Assembly (NCBI GenBank): GCA_005503065.1
Contig: SCOE01000034.1
Location: 1-63,453, forward strand
DNA from: Comamonadaceae bacterium ALPHA2B
GTDB lineage: Bacteria; Pseudomonadota; Gammaproteobacteria; Burkholderiales; Burkholderiaceae_C
Length of the DNA: 63,453 bases
Direction: 5' to 3'
This document shows, piece after piece, positions 12,826 through 22,149 of this stretch. A program made the translations under genes and the position numbers. Numbering within the stretch: the first letter of the stretch is position 1; every line of letters starts with the position of its first letter. Under the pieces are notes generated by a model that saw nothing but the letters and a program-made list of their open reading frames with translations, did not search any database and was not told the DNA's origin.

Positions 12826-13713
12826 TCAGCGCCGCGCGGTCATGAGGATCCAGCCGTCCTCGGTGTCGCTCACTTCGAGCGACAGGTAGGGCGCATAGGC
12901 CGCCTTCAGTTCCTCGGCCTGCCGCTCCAGGATGCCTGCCAGCACCAGCGCGCCGCCCGGGCGCACATGCGCGCACAACAGCGGCGCCAGCACCTTCAGC
13001 GGGGTGGCGAGGATGTTGGCAAGCACGGTGTCGTAGTCGCCCCGGGCGAGTTCGGGCAGGCCCGCGTTCAACCTCACGCCATTGGCCTCGGCATTCAGTC
13101 CGGTCGACTGCACCGCAGCCGGGTCGATGTCGACCGCGTCGATCTCGCCCGCGCCGAACTTGGCCGCACCGATGGCCAGGATGCCCGAGCCACAGCCGTA
13201 GTCGAGCACGCGCGCCCCAGCGCCGCCCTGCCCGCGCGCAGCGATCCAGCGCAGGCACATGCGGGTGGTCGGGTGCGTGCCGGTGCCGAAGGCGAGGCCC
13301 GGGTCCAGGCGGATGACCTGCCGCGCCGCAGCCGGCGGCTCGTGCCAGGTCGGCACGATCCAGAAGGTGGGCGTGATCTCCACCGGAGCGAACTGGGACT
13401 GGGTCAACCGCACCCAGTCCTGCTCGGCGACCTCGGCGGTGCCGATGATTTCGCAACCTTCGAAGAAGTCCTGGGCCACGAGCACGTCGGCCGCATGGCG
13501 CGCCGCGCCTTCCTCGGCGAACAGCGCGACCACGCGCGAGCGCTGCCATCCCTCGCGCGGCGGTGGCATGCCAGGCTCGCCGAAAAGCGCCTGCTCGGCA
13601 TCGGTCTGTGCGTCGGCGTCCTCGACCGAGACGCTCAGGGCGTCGAGCGCCTCGAGCGCCTCGCCCAGCACCTCCACGCGCTCCTCGGGTGCCAGCAGGC
13701 GCAGTTCAAACAT
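12826..13713 (-). CDS. prmA: Ribosomal protein L11 methyltransferase PrmA
   Basis: A 295-residue SAM-dependent methyltransferase that trimethylates ribosomal protein L11. Motif I reads VLDYGCGSGILAIGAAKFGA and a later NILATPL corresponds to the N-P-P-like catalytic loop region. Length and the FELRLLAPEE start match the family. An upstream in-frame start (13761) is rejected because the MFELRL beginning is typical. It follows accC across a 168-nt gap full of palindromic repeats. Confidence 0.93.
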   Translation of the reverse strand: MFELRLLAPEERVEVLGEALEALDALSVSVEDADAQTDAEQALFGEPGMPPPREGWQRSRVVALFAEEGAARHAADVLVAQDFFEGCEIIGTAEVAEQDWVRLTQSQFAPVEITPTFWIVPTWHEPPAAARQVIRLDPGLAFGTGTHPTTRMCLRWIAARGQGGAGARVLDYGCGSGILAIGAAKFGAGEIDAVDIDPAAVQSTGLNAEANGVRLNAGLPELARGDYDTVLANILATPLKVLAPLLCAHVRPGGALVLAGILERQAEELKAAYAPYLSLEVSDTEDGWILMTARR

Positions 13714-13780
13714 GATCCGTTGCCCCTTCCAATACTTCGCGAAACCCGCTCGCCTCGCCACTCAGCAGCCCAAGCCGAGG

Positions 13781-13857
13781 GCATGCGCGGAACCGGCCTT
13801 GGCCCGTCCTGAGCATGCCGAAGGGCCGGCCCGCTGCATGTGCCCCCTCGCAGGGGG
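13781..13857. repeat. Palindromic intergenic repeats between accC and prmA
   Basis: GGCATGC (13780-13786) with GCATGCC (13813-13819), GGCCC (13801-13805) with GGGCC (13823-13827) inside a CGTCCTGAGCATGCCGAAGG core, and CCCCCT-CGC-AGGGGG (13843-13857). The CGTCCTGAGC...CGAAGG core resembles REP-like repeats found in many proteobacteria. No T-run follows, so I do not call a terminator. Confidence 0.55.
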
Positions 13858-13881
13858 AGCGCCGCGGGCGCGTGGGGCTGG

Positions 13882-15231
13882 TCAACGTTTGTGCGCCGCC
13901 ATCCACTCTTCCAGGTAGTGGATGTTGGTGCCGCCGGCCATGAACTTCGAATCGACCATCAGTTCGCGGTGCAGCGGGATGTTGGTCAGGATGCCTTCGA
14001 CCACCGTCTCGTTGAGCGCCGTGCGCATGCGCGCCATGGCCTGCTCGCGCGTGTCGCCGTAGACGATGATCTTGCCGATCATCGAGTCGTAGTTCGGCGG
14101 CACGAAGTAGTTGGTGTACGCATGCGAATCCACGCGTACGCCGGGGCCGCCCGGCGAGTGCCACATCGTGATGCGGCCCGGCGAAGGCGTGAACTTGTAC
14201 GGGTCTTCCGCGTTGATGCGGCACTCGATCGCGTGGCCGCGCATCTCGATCTGGCGCTGCGTGAACGGCAGGCGCTCGCCGGCCGCCACCATGATCTGCG
14301 TCTTCACGATGTCGATGCCGGTGGTGAATTCGGTCACCGGATGCTCCACCTGCACGCGCGTGTTCATCTCGATGAAATAGAACTCGCCGTTCTCGTACAG
14401 GAACTCGAAGGTCCCCGCGCCGCGGTAGCCGATCTTCTTGCACGCCGCCGCGCAGCGCTCGCCGATCTTCTCGATCAGCTTGCGCGGGATGCCCGGCGCC
14501 GGCGACTCCTCGATCACCTTCTGGTGGCGCCGCTGCATGGAGCAGTCGCGCTCGCCCAGGTAGACCGCGTTCTTGTGCTTGTCGGCGAGGACCTGGATCT
14601 CGATGTGGCGCGGGTTCTGGAGGAACTTCTCCATGTACACGGCCGGATTGTTGAAGGCGGCGGCCGCTTCGGCCTTGGTCATCTGGATCGCGTTGACCAG
14701 CGCCGCCTCGGTGTGGACCACGCGCATGCCGCGGCCGCCGCCACCGCCCGCGGCCTTGATGATGACCGGGTACCCCACCGCCTTGGCGATGCGCTTGTTG
14801 GCGGCCGGGTCGTCCGACAGTTCACCATCGGAACCCGGCACGCAGGGCACGCCGGCCTTGAGCATCGCCTGCTTGGCCGACACCTTGTCGCCCATGATGC
14901 GGATCGACTCGGGCGTGGGGCCGATGAACTGGAAGCCGCTCTGCTCCACGCGCTCGGCGAAGTTGGCGTTCTCGCTCAGGAAGCCATAGCCTGGGTGGAT
15001 GGCCTCGGCATCGGTCACCTCGGCTGCCGAGATGATGGCCGGCATGTTGAGGTAGCTCTGCCCGGAGGGCGCCGGGCCGATGCAGACGGCCTCGTCGGCC
15101 AGTTTCACGTACTTGGCTTCGCGGTCGGCCTCGGAATAGACCATCACCGCCTTGACGCCCATCTCCGCGCAAGCCCGCTGGATTCGCAGGGCAATCTCGC
15201 CGCGGTTGGCGACCAGGATCTTCTTAAACAT
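13882..15231 (-). CDS. accC: Acetyl-CoA carboxylase, biotin carboxylase subunit AccC
   Basis: A 449-residue ATP-grasp enzyme that carboxylates biotin on AccB, the first half of malonyl-CoA synthesis. The start [16 protein letters not shown], the Gly-rich ATP loop [12 protein letters not shown] and the late RINAEDP motif are all present, and the length is standard. The start codon is unusual in context. It sits 118 nt beyond a near-copy of its own first 11 codons (15316-15349), whose short frame stops inside accC codons 2-3. This suggests the ancestral start was the upstream one and translation is now coupled through the mini-ORF. Confidence 0.96.
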   Translation of the reverse strand: MFKKILVANRGEIALRIQRACAEMGVKAVMVYSEADREAKYVKLADEAVCIGPAPSGQSYLNMPAIISAAEVTDAEAIHPGYGFLSENANFAERVEQSGFQFIGPTPESIRIMGDKVSAKQAMLKAGVPCVPGSDGELSDDPAANKRIAKAVGYPVIIKAAGGGGGRGMRVVHTEAALVNAIQMTKAEAAAAFNNPAVYMEKFLQNPRHIEIQVLADKHKNAVYLGERDCSMQRRHQKVIEESPAPGIPRKLIEKIGERCAAACKKIGYRGAGTFEFLYENGEFYFIEMNTRVQVEHPVTEFTTGIDIVKTQIMVAAGERLPFTQRQIEMRGHAIECRINAEDPYKFTPSPGRITMWHSPGGPGVRVDSHAYTNYFVPPNYDSMIGKIIVYGDTREQAMARMRTALNETVVEGILTNIPLHRELMVDSKFMAGGTNIHYLEEWMAAHKR

Positions 15232-15349
15232 TGCACTCTCCGCGGCTCGACTGCCTGCACGCTGCGCGTGCCCGTGCAATGTGCCGGCCTTCGGCCGTCC
15301 GCGCAGAGGCGCGAGCGCCGCGGTTGGCGACCAGAATCTTCTTGAACAT
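15224..15349 (-). pseudogene. Duplicated accC 5' end forming a 41-residue mini-ORF
   Basis: The first 34 nt (15316-15349) match the accC start (15198-15231) at 32 of 34 positions and encode the same [11 protein letters not shown]; both differences are silent. The frame then continues through unrelated sequence (RASARTAEG...) and ends with TAA at 15224-15226, overlapping codons 2-3 of accC. It begins only 7 nt after the accB stop. The likeliest reading is a remnant of the ancestral accC start after a tandem duplication, which may still feed ribosomes to accC. Confidence 0.7.
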
Positions 15350-15356
15350 CAAGAAC

Positions 15357-15815
15357 TCACTCGATGATGAACAGCGGCTGGCCGTACTCGACGGCCTGGC
15401 CGTTCTCGCCGAGGATCTTGGTCACGGTGCCGGACTTGTCGGCCTCGATCTCGTTGAGGATCTTCATGGCCTCGATGATGCAGAGCGTATCGCCCTCCTT
15501 CACCTGGGCGCCGACTTCGACAAACGCCGGTGCGCCTGGGCTGGCCGAGCGGTAGAAGGTGCCGACCATCGGCGACTTGACGACGTGGCCGGCAGGCTCG
15601 GCAGCCGCAGCAGGGGCAGCGGGTGCCGTGGAAGCCGCCGGTGTCGCTGCGGGGGCAGCAGCGGGCGCAGCAGCCAGGGCCTGCACGTACTGCACGGGCG
15701 CGGCTTCGCCGCCCTTGACGATGCGGACCTTGCCTTCGGCTTCGGTGATCTCGAGTTCGGAAATATTGGATTCGGACACCAGGTCGATCAGTGTCTTGAG
15801 TTTGCGCAGATCCAT
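15357..15815 (-). CDS. accB: Acetyl-CoA carboxylase biotin carboxyl carrier protein AccB
   Basis: A 152-residue carrier. An N-terminal helical region is followed by an Ala/Pro-rich linker (about residues 45-78) and a biotinyl domain with the lysine acceptor in EAMKILNE (Lys118) and the thumb-type segment before it. AMKIL rather than AMKMM is usual for beta-proteobacteria as far as I recall. It is the first gene of accBC. A GGAGG sequence stands just before the ATG, and a TAGAAT -10 overlaps the upstream tlpA stop. Confidence 0.95.
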   Translation of the reverse strand: MDLRKLKTLIDLVSESNISELEITEAEGKVRIVKGGEAAPVQYVQALAAAPAAAPAATPAASTAPAAPAAAAEPAGHVVKSPMVGTFYRSASPGAPAFVEVGAQVKEGDTLCIIEAMKILNEIEADKSGTVTKILGENGQAVEYGQPLFIIE

Positions 15816-15914
15816 GGTCCTCCAGCGCGCCGGCTTTGCCGGTCAATCGATTTCAACTCACCTGAAAATCGGCTTATTGCAGCGTTCTAACGCCATCGCC
15901 GATGAGAGCGCGGG

Positions 15915-15920
15915 ATTCTA
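15915..15920 (-). promoter_or_regulatory. Candidate accB -10 element (TAGAAT)
   Basis: Read on the minus strand, TAGAAT overlaps the TAG stop of the upstream thioredoxin-like gene and would start an mRNA with about a 95-nt 5' UTR. The -35 region is not convincing. Confidence 0.35.
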
Positions 15921-16460
15921 TCCGTGAACTTGTCCACGCCGCCAAGCGTCGAGGTCGGCGGGTTCGAGCTTGCCCATTTTACGTGCCAGGACAGTGCCTT
16001 CCCGATCCAGCACCAGCGTGAACGGCAAGCCGCCACCCGTATTGCCCAGGCTCTTCACCAGATCGGTGCCCTGCAGACCGGCCATTCCATTCGGAAAGCT
16101 CACGGGCGTCCGCTCCAGGAATTTGCGAACCGCACTGGGCTGATCAATCGCCAATCCCGCCACTTGCCAGCCGTTGGAAGCCTGATCGCGAAAGAAGCGG
16201 TCGAGCATCGGCAACTCCTCCACGCAGGGCGGGCACCATGTCGCCCAGAAGTTGAGCAGCAGCGGCTTGCCCTTGAGGCTTGCCAGCGCGAGCTGTCCGC
16301 CCTCCGGCCGATCGAAGGTTTGCGCCCAGAAGTCAGTGCCGAGCACCTCGCCGCTGCCGCCACCTGCCAGACCGTGGCGCCACCAGGCGCCCGCGGCACC
16401 GGCCGCCGCAGCAGCAACGGCGACACCGCCGAACAGCCAGTTTCGTCGCGAAGGATTCAT
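15918..16460 (-). CDS. TlpA/ResA-like thiol-disulfide oxidoreductase
   Basis: A 180-residue protein with an N-terminal export signal (SRRNWLFGGVAVAAAAAGAA: a twin arginine followed by a hydrophobic stretch, residues about 4-27). A thioredoxin fold follows, with the redox motif WCPPC at Cys76/Cys79. It probably acts in the periplasm in disulfide reduction, for example in c-type cytochrome maturation. It starts 7 nt after the stop of the upstream hypothetical gene, so the two look cotranscribed. Whether export uses Tat or the helix is an anchor is open. Confidence 0.85.
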   Translation of the reverse strand: MNPSRRNWLFGGVAVAAAAAGAAGAWWRHGLAGGGSGEVLGTDFWAQTFDRPEGGQLALASLKGKPLLLNFWATWCPPCVEELPMLDRFFRDQASNGWQVAGLAIDQPSAVRKFLERTPVSFPNGMAGLQGTDLVKSLGNTGGGLPFTLVLDREGTVLARKMGKLEPADLDAWRRGQVHG

Positions 16461-16467
16461 GGTCGTC

Positions 16468-17052
16468 TCAACTTGCCAAGAGGCGCCGGACGGCAGCGAG
16501 GTCGCCCCGAGGCACCCGCCCCTGCGTGTCCGGGCGCAGCGCACCGCGCAGGTCGTCCAGGTCATAGATCAGCAGGTGCACGCCCACCTCGGTGCCGAGC
16601 GCCCGGCTGCGTGCGTGCACGCTCAACGCCTCGACCTGCTCGCCATGGAAGCCCGTGACCATGCGCGGCTCGTAATCCACGTGGTGGTCGATCAGGGCGA
16701 TCTCGGCGGATTTCGGGTCGTCGCAGAAAAGCTGGATGTAGATATCCGACAGCCGCGTCGCCGTGCCGTGCCACACCGCCCCGCCCAGGTAGGGACGGAA
16801 CGCCGCCATGTGCTCCATCCACTCGAGCGCCAGGGCCCGCAGCGCCTGCAGCTCGGCGGGCTGGGTGTCGGCACAGAACAACTGGATGTAGTCGCGCACC
16901 TCGGCTTCGATCTCGTCGTTGTTGGGCAGCGCCGTGCGCGCAGGCAGCCCGAGGTCGCGCACCGCGCGCCGCTTGGCGGCGCCGTACTCCAGCCCTTCCT
17001 CCACGATGAGGCGGGCGGCCGCTGCGGCGATGTCGCGCTTGCCGGTGTCCAT
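16468..17052 (-). CDS. Conserved hypothetical protein divergent from mpl
   Basis: A 194-residue soluble protein. I recognise no family with certainty. The stretch WHGTATRLSDIYIQLFCDDP resembles the G-x-x-R-x-SDID pattern of nucleotidyltransferase folds, but the second acidic residue pattern is not clear. It is transcribed divergently from mpl (68 nt apart) and lies 7 nt upstream of the tlpA-like gene. Proteins beside mpl can inherit Mur-ligase names by proximity; nothing here is a Mur ligase. Confidence 0.75.
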   Translation of the reverse strand: MDTGKRDIAAAAARLIVEEGLEYGAAKRRAVRDLGLPARTALPNNDEIEAEVRDYIQLFCADTQPAELQALRALALEWMEHMAAFRPYLGGAVWHGTATRLSDIYIQLFCDDPKSAEIALIDHHVDYEPRMVTGFHGEQVEALSVHARSRALGTEVGVHLLIYDLDDLRGALRPDTQGRVPRGDLAAVRRLLAS

Positions 17053-17108
17053 CGGCCCATTGTGCCCGCTGTGCAGTTTTCCGCGCCGATGGCCCCGTGG
17101 CCCGTCCC

Positions 17109-17114
17109 TAGAAT
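17109..17114 (+). promoter_or_regulatory. mpl -10 element of a leaderless start
   Basis: TAGAAT is separated from the ATG at 17121 by only 6 nt (CGCCCG), so transcription should begin at the start codon. No Shine-Dalgarno can lie between them. Confidence 0.5.
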
Positions 17115-17120
17115 CGCCCG

Positions 17121-18530
17121 ATGCACATTCACATCCTCGGCATCTGCGGCACCTTCATGGGCGGACTGGCCGCCCTGGCGCGCGAGGCCGGGCACCGCGT
17201 GACGGGCTGCGATGCCGGCGTCTACCCGCCGATGAGCGACCAGTTGCGCGCCCTTGGCATCGAGCTGATCGAAGGCTATGGCGCCGGCCAGATGGCGCTG
17301 AACCCCGACATGTACGTGATCGGCAACGTGGTCTCCCGCGCGCGGCTGGCGGACGGCACGCCGAAATACCCGTTGATGGAGGCGATCCTCGACGCCGGCG
17401 CGCCCTACACCAGCGGCCCGCAGTGGCTGGCCGAGCATGTGCTGCAGGGCCGGCACGTGCTGGCCGTGGCCGGCACCCACGGCAAGACCACGACGACCTC
17501 GATGCTGGCCTGGGTGCTGGAGCAGGCCGGCCTCGGGCCGGGCTTCCTTGTCGGCGGGGTGCCACTGGACTTCGGCGTGTCGGCCCGCCTCGGCGCGGGA
17601 AAGTGCTTCGTGATCGAGGCCGACGAATACGACACCGCCTTCTTCGACAAGCGCAGCAAGTTCGTCCACTACCGCCCTCGCACGGCCATCCTGAACAACC
17701 TGGAGTTCGACCACGCGGACATCTTCGACGACCTGGCCGCCATCGAGCGGCAGTTCCACCACCTCGTGCGTACGGTGCCCGCCAGCGGCCGGCTGGTCGT
17801 CAATGCGGCCGAGGACAGCCTGAAGCGCGTGCTGGCCAAGGGCTGCTGGAGCCCGGTGGCGAGCTTCGGCGCCGCCGGCAGCGATGCGCAATGGCAGGTC
17901 GAGGGCGCACAGCATGCCTTCGACGTGCGCCGCGATGGCAGGGTGGTCGGCCGCGTCGAGTGGGCGCTGAGCGGTGAGCACAACCAGCTCAACGCCTTGG
18001 CCGCCATCGCCGCCGCCGAGCATGTGGGCGTCGCCCCGGCCGATGCGGCGCGCGCGCTCGGCACCTTCCGCAACGTGCGCCGGCGCATGGAGCTTCGCGG
18101 CGAAGTGGCGCGCGGCGACGGCCCGGCCCTCACGGTCTACGACGATTTCGCGCACCACCCGACCGCCATCCGCACCACGCTCGACGGCCTGCGCCGCCGC
18201 CTGGATGCCCAGGGCCGGCAGGCCGAGCGCATCCTGGCCGTGTTCGAGCCGCGCAGCAACACCATGAAGCTCGGCACCATGGCGGCCCAGTTGCCCGGCA
18301 GCCTCGACGATGCCGAGCTGGCCTTCTGCCACACCGCCGGACTCGATTGGGATGCCGCCGCCGCGCTGGCCCCGATGGGCCGGCGCGCGCGCACCGCCGG
18401 CGACATCGACACGCTGGTGGCACAGGTGGCCGCGGCGGCCCAGCCCGGCGACCACATCGTGTGCATGAGCAACGGCGGCTTCGGTGGCGTGCACGACAAG
18501 CTGCTGGCCGCCCTGCGCGCCGGCCGCTGA
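17121..18530 (+). CDS. mpl: UDP-MurNAc:L-Ala-gamma-D-Glu-meso-DAP ligase Mpl
   Basis: A 469-residue Mur-type ligase that attaches recycled tripeptide directly to UDP-MurNAc. The N-terminal Rossmann-like start HILGICGTFMGGLA, the P-loop GTHGKTTTT at 118-126, the FDKRSKFVHY motif and DDFAHHPTA all match Mpl rather than MurC. It is the partner of ampD (4340) in peptidoglycan recycling. It appears to begin with a leaderless start and is followed 12 nt later by a cupin gene in the same orientation. Confidence 0.95.
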   Translation: MHIHILGICGTFMGGLAALAREAGHRVTGCDAGVYPPMSDQLRALGIELIEGYGAGQMALNPDMYVIGNVVSRARLADGTPKYPLMEAILDAGAPYTSGPQWLAEHVLQGRHVLAVAGTHGKTTTTSMLAWVLEQAGLGPGFLVGGVPLDFGVSARLGAGKCFVIEADEYDTAFFDKRSKFVHYRPRTAILNNLEFDHADIFDDLAAIERQFHHLVRTVPASGRLVVNAAEDSLKRVLAKGCWSPVASFGAAGSDAQWQVEGAQHAFDVRRDGRVVGRVEWALSGEHNQLNALAAIAAAEHVGVAPADAARALGTFRNVRRRMELRGEVARGDGPALTVYDDFAHHPTAIRTTLDGLRRRLDAQGRQAERILAVFEPRSNTMKLGTMAAQLPGSLDDAELAFCHTAGLDWDAAAALAPMGRRARTAGDIDTLVAQVAAAAQPGDHIVCMSNGGFGGVHDKLLAALRAGR

Positions 18531-18542
18531 GGGATCGGCACC

Positions 18543-19043
18543 ATGCGCGCCCGCCAGCTCGTCGACACCCTTGGCCTGCAGCCGCATCCCGAAGGCGGTT
18601 GGTTCCGCGAGGTCTTCCGCTCCGGCGCCCAGGTGGGCTGCGGCGACGGCCGCCCGCCGCGCTCGGCCCTCACCAGCATCTACTTCCTGCTCGAGGCGGG
18701 CCAGCACTCGCGGTGGCACCGCGTGCGCTCCGACGAGCTGTGGGTGCACGTCGAAGGCGTGCCGCTCACGCTGTGGGCCTGCGACGCCGCCCTGCGCACC
18801 GCCCCTTCCCATGTGCGCCTCGGGCCGGTCGACGCCCATGGCACGCGGCCGCAGCACGTGATCCCAGCCGGCCAATGGCAGGCGGCCGAGCCGATCACCA
18901 CGCATGCGAGCGGCGACTTCAGCCTGGTCGCCTGCGCCGTGGCGCCAGGCTTCGACTTCGCCGACTTCACCCTCATGGCGCCCGAGGGCGACGAGGCCGC
19001 CGCGCTGCGCCACCACTGGCCCGACCTGGCCCGCTTCATCTGA
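18543..19043 (+). CDS. Cupin family protein (DUF985 type)
   Basis: A 166-residue single-domain cupin. The segments LQPHPEGGWFREVFRS, the loop SIYFLLEAGQHSRWHRV and SDELWVHVEG are characteristic of the DUF985/YML079w-like cupin family, small beta-barrels of unknown ligand. The conserved His in SRWHRV and the Glu in DELW would be candidate ligand-contact residues. It lies 12 nt after mpl and is probably cotranscribed; no functional link is known. Confidence 0.88.
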   Translation: MRARQLVDTLGLQPHPEGGWFREVFRSGAQVGCGDGRPPRSALTSIYFLLEAGQHSRWHRVRSDELWVHVEGVPLTLWACDAALRTAPSHVRLGPVDAHGTRPQHVIPAGQWQAAEPITTHASGDFSLVACAVAPGFDFADFTLMAPEGDEAAALRHHWPDLARFI

Positions 19044-19051
19044 GCGCAGCA

Positions 19052-19124
19052 GCTCCAGTTGCTATCGATTTCATAGCTGTCCGCGCCCGCCGGACGGGCG
19101 TTGCAGCCACTTTTGGCCTGAAAC
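19052..19124. repeat. Full-length dispersed repeat (GCTAT...ATAGC stem)
   Basis: GCTAT (19061-19065) and ATAGC (19073-19077) form the stem. A GC-rich middle with GGACGGGCG follows, and the distal tail TTTTGGCCTGAAA ends at the aroG stop. It fills the space between the convergent cupin and aroG genes and is one of about eight copies in the window. Confidence 0.75.
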
Positions 19125-20249
19125 TCAGCCGCGGCGCTGCTTGATCGCCTGCGACAGCGTCTCCAGCACACCCACCGAATCGTCCCAGCCCAGGCAGGCG
19201 TCGGTGATGCTCTGCCCGTAGGCCAGCGCGTCGATGCGGTCCTTGCCCGGCGTGAACTTCTGGGCGCCGGCTTGCAGGTGGCTCTCGACCATCACGCCGA
19301 AGACGCGGCGGCTTCCACCGGCGATCTGGCCCGCGATGTCCTTGGCGACGTCGACCTGCTTCTGGTGCTGCTTGCTGCTGTTGGCATGGCTGCAATCGAC
19401 CATCAGGGTGGGCGGCAGCTTGGCGGCCTCCAGGTCGGCGCAGGCCGCGGCGACGCTGGCCGCGTCGTAGTTCGGCGCCTTGCCGCCGCGCAGGATCACG
19501 TGGCAATCCTTGTTGCCCTTGGTCTGCACGATGGCGACCTGGCCGTTCTTGTGCACCGACAGGAAGTGGTGGCCGCGCGCCGCCGCCTGGATCGCGTCGG
19601 TGGCGATGCGGATGTTGCCGTCGGTGCCGTTCTTGAAGCCGATGGGTGCAGACAGGCCCGAGGCCAGCTCGCGGTGCACCTGGCTCTCGGTGGTGCGCGC
19701 GCCGATGGCGCCCCAGGCGATCAGGTCGCCGATGTACTGCGGCGAGATCACGTCCAGGAACTCGCTGCCCGCCGGCAGGCCCAGGCGGTTGATGTCGATG
19801 AGCAGCTGGCGCGCGATGCGCAGGCCCTCGTCGATGCGGTAGCTCTCGTCCAGGTAAGGGTCGTTGATCAGGCCCTTCCAGCCCACCGTCGTGCGCGGCT
19901 TCTCGAAGTACACGCGCATCACGATCTCCAGCGTGTCGGCGTACTTCTCGCGCTCGGCCTTCAGGCGCCGCGCGTAGTCCAGCGCCGCGGCCGGATCGTG
20001 GATGGAGCACGGCCCCATCACCACCAGCAGCCGGTCGTCCTTGCCCGCCATGATGTTGTGGATGGCATGCCGGGTCTGGCCGATCAGCCCTTCCACCGGC
20101 GTGCCGCCGATGGGGAAGAAACGGATGAGGTGTTCGGGCGGAGGAAGCACGTTGATGTCCTTGATGCGCTGGTCGTCGGTCTGGCTGGTTTTCTCGACGG
20201 GTTGCGCGTACCAGGATTCGCTGGTGCCGGGGGTGGCTTTGGGACTCAT
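19125..20249 (-). CDS. aroG: 3-deoxy-7-phosphoheptulonate synthase AroG (type I)
   Basis: A 374-residue enzyme that condenses phosphoenolpyruvate and erythrose 4-phosphate, the entry step to aromatic amino acids. MGPCSIHDP, KPRTTVGWKG, GFKNGTDG and VDCSHANSSK are the standard metal and substrate motifs. Feedback specificity cannot be read reliably. Expression is very likely attenuated: a leader peptide rich in Phe, Tyr and Trp (20358-20432) and an intrinsic terminator (20300-20331) stand just upstream. aroE (27001) works further down the same pathway. Confidence 0.95.
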   Translation of the reverse strand: MSPKATPGTSESWYAQPVEKTSQTDDQRIKDINVLPPPEHLIRFFPIGGTPVEGLIGQTRHAIHNIMAGKDDRLLVVMGPCSIHDPAAALDYARRLKAEREKYADTLEIVMRVYFEKPRTTVGWKGLINDPYLDESYRIDEGLRIARQLLIDINRLGLPAGSEFLDVISPQYIGDLIAWGAIGARTTESQVHRELASGLSAPIGFKNGTDGNIRIATDAIQAAARGHHFLSVHKNGQVAIVQTKGNKDCHVILRGGKAPNYDAASVAAACADLEAAKLPPTLMVDCSHANSSKQHQKQVDVAKDIAGQIAGGSRRVFGVMVESHLQAGAQKFTPGKDRIDALAYGQSITDACLGWDDSVGVLETLSQAIKQRRG

Positions 20250-20299
20250 GCTCGTTCTTCCTCGGGTTGCTGTGATGGGTGTGTTTCGTGACGGCCAAG

Positions 20300-20331
20300 A
20301 AAAAACCGCCGGGGCTTTCGCACCGGCGGTT
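20300..20331 (-). terminator. Attenuator terminator in the aroG leader
   Basis: On the minus strand AACCGCCGG (20331-20323) pairs with CCGGCGGTT (20312-20304) around a 10-nt loop and is followed by six T (20305-20300). It lies between the leader-peptide stop and the aroG ATG, so transcription must pass it to reach aroG. Confidence 0.9.
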
Positions 20332-20357
20332 CTCGAGGGGTTCGGCTTGTCTGCTGT

Positions 20358-20432
20358 CTACGCGCGCGCCACTCGTCCGCCGGAGTCCGGGAACCAAAAG
20401 TAGGCAAAGTAGAAAGCGCGCGAGGCAGGCAT
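20358..20432 (-). CDS. Aromatic leader peptide of aroG
   Basis: A 24-residue reading frame from ATG at 20432 to TAG at 20358 that contains FYFAYFWF at positions 7-14: four Phe, two Tyr and one Trp in eight codons. It is followed by a terminator hairpin and then aroG, the arrangement of a classical ribosome-mediated attenuator. Its PDSGG codons include CCGGCGG (20383-20377), the exact complement of the left terminator arm, giving a ready antiterminator. A ribosome that reaches the stop would mask that segment and allow termination. No Shine-Dalgarno is visible; a -10 lies 8 nt upstream. Confidence 0.85.
   Translation of the reverse strand: MPASRAFYFAYFWFPDSGGRVARA
20377..20383 (-). promoter_or_regulatory. 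Putative antiterminator strand of the aroG attenuator
   Basis: CCGGCGG on the minus strand, inside the leader-peptide codons, is complementary to CCGCCGG in the 5' arm of the terminator (20329-20323). Pairing would prevent terminator formation when a ribosome stalls on the aromatic codons upstream. Confidence 0.65.
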
Positions 20433-20440
20433 GGGGCGAG

Positions 20441-20446
20441 ACTCTA
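20441..20446 (-). promoter_or_regulatory. Candidate -10 of the aroG leader transcript
   Basis: TAGAGT preceded by TGC gives an extended -10. It ends 8 nt before the leader-peptide ATG, so the leader may be translated from a leaderless or nearly leaderless mRNA. TTTCCG at a 17-bp spacing is a weak -35. Confidence 0.45.
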
Positions 20447-20470
20447 GCACAAGGATGCGGGATCGGAAAC

Positions 20471-20578
20471 CGAACGCAGAGGCCGCAGAGGCTTCGCAGA
20501 AGGCGCAGAAAAAAACAAAAGCCATGTTCGGGTATTCCTTCTGCGCCCTTTGCGGAACCTCTGCGCTCTCTGCGTTCG
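20471..20578. repeat. Large inverted-repeat element with CGCAGAGG-type subrepeats
   Basis: Two 40-nt arms (20471-20510 and 20539-20578) match in inverted orientation at 34 of 40 positions around a 28-nt loop. Each arm holds four roughly 10-nt CGCAGA units. It lies between the tldD stop (20590) and the aroG leader promoter. It could act as a transcript end for tldD or be a REP-like mobile element. Confidence 0.8.
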
Positions 20579-20589
20579 GCTGTCCGATT

Positions 20590-22050
<1,461 letters not shown>

Positions 22051-22056
22051 GAAAAG

Positions 22057-22062
22057 ATTATC
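22057..22062 (-). promoter_or_regulatory. tldD -10 element of a leaderless start
   Basis: On the minus strand GATAAT is followed by 6 nt (CTTTTC) and then the tldD ATG. Confidence 0.45.
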
Positions 22063-22149
22063 AGCCTGCCGGCTTTTCACGTCGCTGCGCTGCGTGTAAT
22101 TCGCCACCTCCCGAAGAGGGGACCCTGCCTGCGGCGCGGCGGGTTGCCC

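Noticed and set aside
15232-15315. Riboswitch or attenuator between accB and accC
   Set aside because: Only short GC hairpins without a T-run are present; the duplicated accC start explains the region better.
16468-17052. Annotation as UDP-N-acetylmuramate-alanine ligase
   Set aside because: At 194 residues it has no Mur P-loop; such a name would come from the neighbouring mpl.
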